The translations under genes were made by a program, and so were the position numbers. The notes below the pieces were generated by a model, which was not told where the DNA came from, did not search any database, and saw only the letters and a list, made by a program, of their open reading frames with translations. Shown here one piece after another: positions 8,664-16,739 of a stretch of DNA of 64,000 nucleotides; positions within the stretch are counted from its first letter, which is position 1, and the number at the start of each line of letters is the position of its first letter. The stretch lies in contig NZ_FRAA01000001.1 in assembly GCF_900142205.1 (NCBI RefSeq), positions 1,448,796 through 1,512,795 of the forward strand, read 5' to 3'. The DNA comes from Reichenbachiella agariperforans (GTDB lineage Bacteria > Bacteroidota > Bacteroidia > Cytophagales > Cyclobacteriaceae).

Positions 8664-11600
8664 TTCGAACTTTCTTCTCTTACCAATTCACCGTTAATAT
8701 ATTCCTGAGTCGACACTTTAATATCCGTACCCTCTCCTTCTAAGTTTTCGATAAGGATCCGCTGAACCCTACCATCTTTTAATACTACTTCTAATTCTTT
8801 TTCACTTTTGGCACGTACAGATTTTATCATAGACTCACTTTCGAAAGGCTCAATCACCGATAGATATCTTGCTTCTTTACCTTCGGATCTTACGGCCAAG
8901 GTTTTTCTTCTTGGTGTTTCGTCTCCGAGTGGAAAATCTCCACCTATTTTGGCTTTGAAAGCCACTACGTCCATTCCAGATAAACCGAGACTTATACTTG
9001 CATTTTCGTGGCTATTTTCAGGCATCCCTGGTATGGAGCTTTCCATCAATTCCCCCGATATTTTAATAGGACCGCCGTAATAATCTAAACCAGGAGAATC
9101 CGGCTGTAGGATGTTTTGATAATCTAGATCGAGCGATGATAGTAGCACTTCTGACCCATCGGCCTTCACCAACCGGGCATTTCCCCAAAAGACCGTATTG
9201 TTTTTAACTCGACCTTGTAATTGGGTACTGAGTACCAACCCCTTTTTTCCTTGCAGCTGGATGTCGATCTCTTTGCCTCCTAAAATCCACGCTCCTGTAC
9301 TATCGTTTAGCAGGGTTTCACCATCTGCTTCTACCGTGTACCACAGTTGCTTATTGACGCCATGCGATTCGGGAACGGTGGCTATGGCTACTTCATTTTC
9401 CAAAGGCCAAGCGTTGAACACATCGATTTTCAATGGGCCATCTTCGCTGTTTGGTGCTCGAGTACCTTTGTTGTCACACCCTTCGCCAAAACACATCTCA
9501 AAGCTGCTGCGCGCTGTTCCTTCAGTTTGGTACCAATTGACGTCTGTAAAAAACTGGGCTGCTCCCAATGGGTCTGTACTGAACTGATTGTCGTGGCGAA
9601 GGAATTCTTTTTTTGGTGCGCTGATCTCTTGAAAACCTTTCATCTGAAACAACCAATCAAAAGTGTGCGCTTGATCGGACGCTAGATAATCCGCTAGAAC
9701 CACATAATCGTCCATCATTACCATCACGCGACGTTGGGTAACGGGCTCCGTAAAATCATTGATCTTGCCGTATTCCGGAGCATTTTCTGGCACATCGATT
9801 GAGCGGCCTTCTTCCCATGTTTTTTCTGCAAAAGTCATCCCCTCTTTGTAGCTATACACAATACCTCCGTAGGGAGGATTGCTCCATCTGGCTCTGGTCT
9901 CCACGGCAGTGGCTTGCATCATATCGCCCGTGTGAAAGAGCGTTCTGAAGCTTTCTTTGGGTTCCTGCATTTTCTGATCTACTACCACCATGTTTTTGGT
10001 CATCGAGGTTTGCACCAAAAATTTATAGTTGTAGCTGCCGTACCCGTACCAAATCATTTCGGGATTGAAGAAACTGCGACCATAGCGCATCATGCTCAGG
10101 AAGCTAGTTCTATCAAAATGACCGTGATACCCGCCATGAGTGCCATAATGAAGTACCGCCTGAATCTGATCTCTCTGTGCGCGTCCATCAGCTTGTGAGC
10201 GCAATTGAACCACTCCCATGTTGTCGGCATAGGCAGATTGCGTATTTTTCACGGAAGTAACTTGAGGCAATTCAGGCACACCGTACAGCAGATTTCTCTT
10301 TTCGTTTTTATTAAGTACTGCGGCATATTCTGGATCTTTGTACAGATAATAAGCCAACTCGTAAGGCTCTCCCGTCACACGGCTTTCTTGCGCATCATTC
10401 ACGGCAAACATCACCCCGCGGTAATCAAGGAAAGGCACCAATGCATCCCACATGTCTTTGATCGAAACACTGTTTTGGTGCATAGTCCCCCATTTGTCGA
10501 AATTCATACCGTACAAACCTGGCTGCATTCTTTCTGGTAATAGCGAATAATAGGGTGTGGTACCGATGGGTACCTCTGCATCTATAAAATTGATGCCCCA
10601 AGGTCTCAGTGCGATACCTATTTCCGAAAACATAGTGGCGCACCATAGATTGTAACCCACCGCGCATTCGTACCACCAGCCATCGCTCATGATGCCTTGA
10701 GAGAACTGTCTCAAAATACCTGAAGGCGAGTGAAGTGTCCAATCTACCAAGGTCCAATCCTGAATAGCCAAGGCACAATAAAAAGCCCCTGCCAGCTCAC
10801 TCAGGTCCCAGTTGTTGACTCCTCCATCATCATTACCCAACTGTGCCGTTTCGATGTACAACCTGAAAGTGTTTTCGATCAGCTTATGATCTTGCTCGGT
10901 CAATAGACCTGATGTTCTAATCATGTCGTAGGTACGCGCGATATCTTGAAATATCCCGCCTTCCTTCACAAAATTGTTTTGGTTGACACGCAACGTAGTG
11001 GGGTATCCCGTTTCTGGGTCTATCAGTTTGCGGAGAAAGTCCACACATTTTTGGGCATATTCTTCTTTGCCCGTCAGTTGATAAGCAATCGCACAATCCA
11101 TCAATTTTCCTCCTTCATTGCTATGAAAAAGGTATTTGCCCTTTTGCGCATTCATTGAAGGTATTTTATCAGCGATATCGGGTACATCCCATTTACTGGC
11201 TTTCTCTTCATACATCTCAAGCTCAGCCTGGGCCCAGCTATAGTTTTCAATTTTATCGCGCACTTTCTGCCAATTGTCTGCGGTGTGAACCATGAAAGGC
11301 GACGGTACCGTGACTGCCGTGGTAAATTCCATTGTCGCTAAAGCACTGCCGTCACCATTGGCTATGGCCTCCAATCGTTGCTGCTCTCGCACGCCCGCTG
11401 GGAGAGTTGCTGGCAGCTGTACCGATACTTCGATTGTCTTTATCTCCATCGGATTCAGGCTTACCACCGATGGGTTCACACTAGCCTGCATCGCCTCCCA
11501 TCCTACTCTTGGGAAAGTCAGTTGGACCTTTTGCACCTCATTGGTAGTGTTGCCGATTTCTACAGCGTACTGTACAGCATCCCCTGCCTTCGCAGATTTA

Positions 11601-12154
11601 CCTCGAATGGATGCATCCAAATAAATACGCTCTCCTTTGGTCAATACTATATCCTTGATTTTCAAGCTTTGATTCTCGGTAGAAGTAAGTTTGATGGAAA
11701 AATCCTTCACGCCTTGCAGCGTACCTCTTTGGCCTTCTGCCAAGTCGAACAATTGCCACGGTACATAGACTTTTTGCCAACCCGAGCCATAGAGCTGAAT
11801 GACGGTACTGCTTTTGGCTTGTAATTTTCTGGTATTTTTCTCGTCTACCTCAAAGGTCAGCTCTATTTCCGCATTCGATTCTTTCTTCTGATATATATCG
11901 AACGATAGCCCCTGATAGATACTCCAATCCGCACCACTATAAAAATCTCTAAATCCTTGGTCCGTGTTTTCGCCATCTGGATAGCTAAAATCAATGCGTT
12001 TTCCGCTACTTACCATGGCTTCATTGCCTTTGACTTTTTCTATGCCTGACCAACCCGAAAAATCCGAAGACCCTATATGCGCGATAGGCTGTGCCCTTGC
12101 CCCTATAGAGATGAGAAAAACAAAAATTAGTAATGCAGTTTGATTTAGTTTCAT
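8660..12154 (-). CDS. Heparinase II/III-like polysaccharide lyase, copy B of a tandem pair
   Basis: 1164 residues, signal peptide MKLNQTALLIFVFLISIGARA. It has the same architecture as the following gene: an N-terminal galactose-binding-like sandwich (GWQKVYVPWQLFDL), a NEW3-like domain (VVSLNPMEIKTIEVSVQLP), a helical toroid (DGWWYECAVGYNLWCATMFS) and a C-terminal sandwich with GTHGGYHGHFDRTS, NMVVVDQKMQEP and MDDYVVLADYL. Long identical stretches (KQLWYTV, DSTGAWILGG, GGDFPLGDE) show a gene duplication. The two may cut different linkages or sulfation states of one uronic-acid polymer. Its stop overlaps the next start by four bases, implying translational coupling. It lies 12 bases after a sulfatase. 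Expected location is periplasm or surface. Confidence 0.82.
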   Translation of the reverse strand: MKLNQTALLIFVFLISIGARAQPIAHIGSSDFSGWSGIEKVKGNEAMVSSGKRIDFSYPDGENTDQGFRDFYSGADWSIYQGLSFDIYQKKESNAEIELTFEVDEKNTRKLQAKSSTVIQLYGSGWQKVYVPWQLFDLAEGQRGTLQGVKDFSIKLTSTENQSLKIKDIVLTKGERIYLDASIRGKSAKAGDAVQYAVEIGNTTNEVQKVQLTFPRVGWEAMQASVNPSVVSLNPMEIKTIEVSVQLPATLPAGVREQQRLEAIANGDGSALATMEFTTAVTVPSPFMVHTADNWQKVRDKIENYSWAQAELEMYEEKASKWDVPDIADKIPSMNAQKGKYLFHSNEGGKLMDCAIAYQLTGKEEYAQKCVDFLRKLIDPETGYPTTLRVNQNNFVKEGGIFQDIARTYDMIRTSGLLTEQDHKLIENTFRLYIETAQLGNDDGGVNNWDLSELAGAFYCALAIQDWTLVDWTLHSPSGILRQFSQGIMSDGWWYECAVGYNLWCATMFSEIGIALRPWGINFIDAEVPIGTTPYYSLLPERMQPGLYGMNFDKWGTMHQNSVSIKDMWDALVPFLDYRGVMFAVNDAQESRVTGEPYELAYYLYKDPEYAAVLNKNEKRNLLYGVPELPQVTSVKNTQSAYADNMGVVQLRSQADGRAQRDQIQAVLHYGTHGGYHGHFDRTSFLSMMRYGRSFFNPEMIWYGYGSYNYKFLVQTSMTKNMVVVDQKMQEPKESFRTLFHTGDMMQATAVETRARWSNPPYGGIVYSYKEGMTFAEKTWEEGRSIDVPENAPEYGKINDFTEPVTQRRVMVMMDDYVVLADYLASDQAHTFDWLFQMKGFQEISAPKKEFLRHDNQFSTDPLGAAQFFTDVNWYQTEGTARSSFEMCFGEGCDNKGTRAPNSEDGPLKIDVFNAWPLENEVAIATVPESHGVNKQLWYTVEADGETLLNDSTGAWILGGKEIDIQLQGKKGLVLSTQLQGRVKNNTVFWGNARLVKADGSEVLLSSLDLDYQNILQPDSPGLDYYGGPIKISGELMESSIPGMPENSHENASISLGLSGMDVVAFKAKIGGDFPLGDETPRRKTLAVRSEGKEARYLSVIEPFESESMIKSVRAKSEKELEVVLKDGRVQRILIENLEGEGTDIKVSTQEYINGELVREESSK

Positions 12155-12166
12155 AATTGTGATGCC

Positions 12167-13705
12167 TTAGATGGCTTGCTGATAAAGCTCTTCTGTTCGT
12201 TTTCTTAATTCCTTTAAAATCTCCTGATGCTCTGGGCTATCTGCCAGATTGTTTTGTTCTGATGGGTCTTGTGCTAAATCATATAGCTCTTCGATTTGAG
12301 GCCTGTGCTCATAAAAAACAATATACTTCCAGCGGTCCATTCGGATGCCTCTGCTACGGTAGGATTTGTTCTCATCGATCAACTTTTGGTTGATTTCATC
12401 TACATTTTCCTTGTAGCGTTCTTTGAACATGTCTACTAAAAAAAGATCCTCCATCAGCACTGCATCGCGCCACTGTGTCATGTCTTGTGATTGATCCAAA
12501 ATACCACTGATATCTCGGCCTTGCATACTAGCTGGTAGCTCCAGCCCTGCAAGTGACACAATAGTGGGTGCTACATCTACGGAAGAAATCAGTGCATTTT
12601 CTCTCCGCTGTTGTTGCGCTTTTGGTTTTCTACCGTCGTACACTATAAAGGGAGCTTTCACCGATTCTTCATACAAGAGGCACTTATCAAACAAGCCATG
12701 CGAACCTTGAAAGCGACCATTGTCACTAGTGTAAATGATTATCGTATTGTCCAGGATCCCCATTTCTTCTAGCTTCTGCATCAAAAGTCCTACCTGCTCA
12801 TCTACCGAATAGCCTTGGGCGGCAAATCGACGCACGAGCCGCTGATACATTTCGGGCGTAGACGAACGCTGGCGGTGCAGATATACCCCCCTGGCATTCT
12901 CCCTGACTACCTCGGGCAAAGCTTCATTGTCACCTTCTACCCAATTGTCAGGCACGGCAAACTCATGATCCTTGTATGGCTCAAAATGCGGCCAATACAC
13001 ATCGCGATCTCTGTCGTGCTTCACGGCATAAAAATTTACCGACAGACAAAATGGTTGATCAGCGGGCTGGGTATCTAAAAAACGAAGCATGGCTTCACCC
13101 GTGCGCAAAGTCCTTCCAGAGTTTTTGCGCCCTTCACTATATATCCCTGACAGCACTGAGTCTTCTTCCGGCCAGATGACTAGGCCCTTGTGATCGTAGG
13201 TCTCACTCCCAGCAAAATAATCAAACACCCCACCCATCTGCTCCCGATAGTGATGCTCCTTGGGCGTACTCGGGCGGGTTGCTTCGTTGGTTACAGTGAA
13301 GCCGACTTTGCCTACAAAGCCCGTGCGATAGCCTGCTGTTTTCAACAGTGCAGGATAGCTTTTGGTAAAATCCGCTTGTGATAACGTGTAATCGTTAGGA
13401 GCCACAAAGCCCACGTTGTGATTGGAGTTGTAGCGGCCTGTCAGCATCGTGACCCTGCTGGGCATGCATACTGCCACGGCATAATAGGCATTGTCAAAAG
13501 TCACTCCATCGGATGACAGCTTGTCGATATTGGGCGTGTTGAACTCTGGACGGCCGTAGCAACCCAGATTGTCCCAGCGCTGATCGTCCGTCATCAGAAA
13601 AATGATATTGGGCTGAGTGCTCGTCTCCTCTACCACAGTGGCAGGAGAAGTACAAGCACCCAGCAGCAACACCGTAAGTGCGAATATGTATGCCGGCTTT
13701 ATCAA
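12167..13705 (-). CDS. S1-family formylglycine sulfatase (lipoprotein)
   Basis: 512 residues. The N-terminus IFALTVLLLGACTSP is a lipoprotein signal with Cys about residue 18. The sulfatase fold starts at PNIIFLMTDDQRWDNLGCYG, whose Asp pair binds the metal. The modification motif CMPSR has its Cys at about residue 80, converted to formylglycine in active enzymes, and is followed by VTMLTGR. IIIYTSDNGRF gives the second metal-binding Asp/Asn, and DKCLLYEESVKAPFIVYDG is a usual S1 segment. Such enzymes remove sulfate esters from glycans; the subfamily and target position cannot be assigned by eye. It is placed between the lectin-bearing beta-helix enzyme and the tandem lyases, fitting a sulfated substrate. 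Confidence 0.9.
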   Translation of the reverse strand: MIKPAYIFALTVLLLGACTSPATVVEETSTQPNIIFLMTDDQRWDNLGCYGRPEFNTPNIDKLSSDGVTFDNAYYAVAVCMPSRVTMLTGRYNSNHNVGFVAPNDYTLSQADFTKSYPALLKTAGYRTGFVGKVGFTVTNEATRPSTPKEHHYREQMGGVFDYFAGSETYDHKGLVIWPEEDSVLSGIYSEGRKNSGRTLRTGEAMLRFLDTQPADQPFCLSVNFYAVKHDRDRDVYWPHFEPYKDHEFAVPDNWVEGDNEALPEVVRENARGVYLHRQRSSTPEMYQRLVRRFAAQGYSVDEQVGLLMQKLEEMGILDNTIIIYTSDNGRFQGSHGLFDKCLLYEESVKAPFIVYDGRKPKAQQQRRENALISSVDVAPTIVSLAGLELPASMQGRDISGILDQSQDMTQWRDAVLMEDLFLVDMFKERYKENVDEINQKLIDENKSYRSRGIRMDRWKYIVFYEHRPQIEELYDLAQDPSEQNNLADSPEHQEILKELRKRTEELYQQAI

Positions 13706-13712
13706 CAGTCTA

Positions 13713-16700
13713 TCACCTTATAATCTTGAAAGAATCCGAGGCATTAGGTCCTTTCAGCATAAGGATATACATCCCCTCATCCATCGCTCTAAAATCCACT
13801 GAAAGTTGCTGTGCTTGATCTGCAATCTGCCCCTGACGCACCACACGACCATTCAGATCATGGATCCAAAATTGTGAATAGACAGCAGCAGGAAACTGAA
13901 CATTGAGAACATCTACCACCTGATTGGGATAAATACTCACTTGTCGAGATGCAGAAGTGGAAAGAACTTCATCGTCTGTTTCAAGATTATCCACGTCTGC
14001 GGCTTCAAACTTCCATTGCTGCGCTTCGCTAGTATAGTCCAGCGCTTCAAGGTAGATATTGGCTCCATCAAATCTGCCACTCCCTCCATCGATCACCAGT
14101 TCTGTTCCTTTCAGTTGTAGACGATAGTGTCCCTCTCCTCCTCCGATTTTGAACCATTGTTGGGTTTCTGCACTTTCATCACATGTTGCCAGCACGAGAT
14201 CGTCCTGATCATTGCCAGCCAAGCACAATTCGCTTCCGTATTTTTGATAAGAATAGTATCCTTCTTGTCGGTCTAGCTCTGTCCAGGTCATATTCTCATG
14301 ATTGCTGAACTTAAGCATGGCCACAGAATGTCCCGCTTCGGTTTCTTGTGCGCCACCATCAATGGCATATAGGTCAGAATCTCTCTTGCGCAATTGAAAT
14401 TCACCACCGTGTGTAACCTCAGTACCTTCGTACACCTCCACTTCGGCTAGCGCTAAGATCCCCACCTCAGTTTTTTCTATCCTGATTATTCGACCCAGTA
14501 CACCTTCGGCATCTACTGTGACAGATGGCTCGGTGAGTGGCTCGATATACTGACAAAATAGAGTCTGCCCCTGCTCGTTCAACACGCTGATCGTAAAAGC
14601 ACCTAAGCGATCCGAACAGCAATCTGTACGATTGTAGACGTTTATTTCTCCGATAGGATAAGTGTCTCTCAGTTCGACTTGCCACCAAGCATTCGTTTCT
14701 TCGTAAGTGTGCGTCACCGAATTGGAAGCGAACGCCCCATCAGTATTGCCATCGACCGCCCTTATAGCCAACCCTCCATCTGAGGTAGAAGGTTGTGTTG
14801 CATTAGCCAGATAGGCCAGATTATCGATGGAAGCAAAATCATTACCAAATACATCCAAGGCCGTGGTCTTTGCTACATCGTCTGATTCGTAAGAAACGGA
14901 AAAGCTCTGATCACTATTTTTTTCGACTCGAACGACTTCTAATGAATGAAAGCCCTCAGCCAAACAGATCTCCCCAGATGACTCAAGTAGACCTGAAGCG
15001 CCATCGTAGCTCACTACTTCTTTGCCATCTACGATCAGGCTTGTTGGATCATCGGATGATACATAAAAAGTGTAACGACCATCAGCAGATACTTCGAGTG
15101 TACCGTCAAATGCCACCACAAATTGGCTTAAGGTATCCGTAGCGGAGATGTCCATATCTGCGACCATACCTGACTTAGCAGGAGTCATCGTTTCCAAATC
15201 TGGTATCGCATCGAAATCTCCCTCATATATCTCATAATTGATCCCTGAAGTGGCATAAGTAGGGAAGGCCACACCCTCTTCGTAGACACATGCCGTAGCA
15301 CAGTCGACATCCGACACATCGTTGTTTGTGCCGTCATCGGTAATGGCACCACAAGACTGACCTGTCACACGGGCACTATTAGGCCCCAAATACATCGGGT
15401 AATTAGTCAGGTTATTGAAATCGATATCAGTTGCTGTGAAATTAATGGGAGGAGCTGTACTACCAGACAAGAATCTGTGAGCCAACCTTTCGCCTCCAAC
15501 TACAACTTCTACATGGTCGTGCAAATAGGTCGTTTCGTCATATAGCACCACATTGTGTCCCGAACCCGCGTAATAAATGGCTGTAACCTCGCCATCCACA
15601 GGAGTCACATAATCATCCATCAGTGACAATTCGATATTGGAATTGCTACGGCTCACATCCTCAGAAAGTAAAGATCCAATAGAAGCATCTCCACGAGAAT
15701 TCACCACGTCGGTATTCGCTCCGACCCAGTACCCTATCTCACAAGCCAGGGTCGTACAGTTTTCAACATACTTGTATCCTGATGCCCACCCGATAGTAAC
15801 ACCAGACCTCATTTTCACTACAGTACTGTTGGTGACGGTGGCTCCAGTTACTCCTCTTTCGTACTCTATGCCATCTACGATGGTCTCTCCTGCATTGTAT
15901 GAGCGTATACCGTCTTCCTGTAGACTGAAGTAATAATTGCCCGTAATGTCTTTTAAATTAAACCCCCAGACTGTTTCAAAATCAACATTGTCTGCAGGTG
16001 AGCCTGTACCCTCTTCGGCGAGCACTTCGTCCGTAGAGCGCAACTCACCTTCTACATAACATCCATCTACCCTAGGATCAACAGCTCCCTGAAAAAAGAT
16101 TCCGTGACCATAAGATCGACAAATAAATGTACAGTCCTTAACCAGATTAGATTTTCCACGGACCAAGCATGCGCTGCGTTTGTTATGAGAGATGACAGGA
16201 CCTCCGCCCTTCCCAAAAATATCCCCATAACCATAAGGGTAAGAACCTTTCACCGTAAAGTGACAACCTACCAGCTTATTGTTTGCCCCATCCAAAACCA
16301 CACTAGTAGCTCTGCTAGTAGGTTTATCATCTACATCTCCATCATCCACCACGGTTACATTTTTTATCGTGTTGTTGCTTCCTAAGACACGAAATTCATA
16401 AAAATCAATACTTCCAACAGACTGCGCTGTTTCTGTCTTGATGTAAATCGTAACTCCGGTAAAGTCATAGGTACTATTGTTCCCTTCGAAAAGGAATACA
16501 TTGAAAGTACTCCCCAGATACTGGCTACCAGTCCAGCGTTTGCCAATCACACCATTGGCTACATCGGCCCCTGTCACCGTATAATCACCAGGTGCCAATT
16601 TCACATGAACATCGTCCTGCTCGAGATATGGTTGCAGTTCGGTCAATGAATTGACCGTCGTTTGCGCCATCAAACCCGTACTGCTCCAAAGCAACGCGGC

Positions 16701-16727
16701 TAGTAATAATAGTTGTAATCTTCTCAT
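13713..16727 (-). CDS. Secreted multidomain beta-helix enzyme with PA14, F-type (fucose) lectin, ricin-like and T9SS sorting domains
   Basis: 1004 residues. Signal peptide (about 1-21, LQLLLLAALLWSSTGLMAQ). Residues about 25-470 form a right-handed parallel beta-helix of the PL6/chondroitinase B-like type. About 497-615 is a PA14 domain (GRYTFYVSSDDPTSLIVDG). About 636-762 is a galactose-binding-like domain whose His673, Arg700, Asp702 and Arg707 fit the F-type lectin signature H-X26-R-X-D-X4-R/K, including the adjacent cysteines (NRTDCCSDRL). That motif binds L-fucose in known lectins (CBM47). About 775-907 is a ricin-type beta-trefoil (AQQWKFEAAD). The last 75 residues are a type IX secretion sorting domain (SIYPN start, MDEGMYILML near the end). 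It is therefore an exported, probably surface-bound enzyme that tethers to fucose-bearing glycan. Catalytic specificity is unknown. Confidence 0.85.
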   Translation of the reverse strand: MRRLQLLLLAALLWSSTGLMAQTTVNSLTELQPYLEQDDVHVKLAPGDYTVTGADVANGVIGKRWTGSQYLGSTFNVFLFEGNNSTYDFTGVTIYIKTETAQSVGSIDFYEFRVLGSNNTIKNVTVVDDGDVDDKPTSRATSVVLDGANNKLVGCHFTVKGSYPYGYGDIFGKGGGPVISHNKRSACLVRGKSNLVKDCTFICRSYGHGIFFQGAVDPRVDGCYVEGELRSTDEVLAEEGTGSPADNVDFETVWGFNLKDITGNYYFSLQEDGIRSYNAGETIVDGIEYERGVTGATVTNSTVVKMRSGVTIGWASGYKYVENCTTLACEIGYWVGANTDVVNSRGDASIGSLLSEDVSRSNSNIELSLMDDYVTPVDGEVTAIYYAGSGHNVVLYDETTYLHDHVEVVVGGERLAHRFLSGSTAPPINFTATDIDFNNLTNYPMYLGPNSARVTGQSCGAITDDGTNNDVSDVDCATACVYEEGVAFPTYATSGINYEIYEGDFDAIPDLETMTPAKSGMVADMDISATDTLSQFVVAFDGTLEVSADGRYTFYVSSDDPTSLIVDGKEVVSYDGASGLLESSGEICLAEGFHSLEVVRVEKNSDQSFSVSYESDDVAKTTALDVFGNDFASIDNLAYLANATQPSTSDGGLAIRAVDGNTDGAFASNSVTHTYEETNAWWQVELRDTYPIGEINVYNRTDCCSDRLGAFTISVLNEQGQTLFCQYIEPLTEPSVTVDAEGVLGRIIRIEKTEVGILALAEVEVYEGTEVTHGGEFQLRKRDSDLYAIDGGAQETEAGHSVAMLKFSNHENMTWTELDRQEGYYSYQKYGSELCLAGNDQDDLVLATCDESAETQQWFKIGGGEGHYRLQLKGTELVIDGGSGRFDGANIYLEALDYTSEAQQWKFEAADVDNLETDDEVLSTSASRQVSIYPNQVVDVLNVQFPAAVYSQFWIHDLNGRVVRQGQIADQAQQLSVDFRAMDEGMYILMLKGPNASDSFKIIR

Positions 16728-16739
16728 GCTGATTATCGT

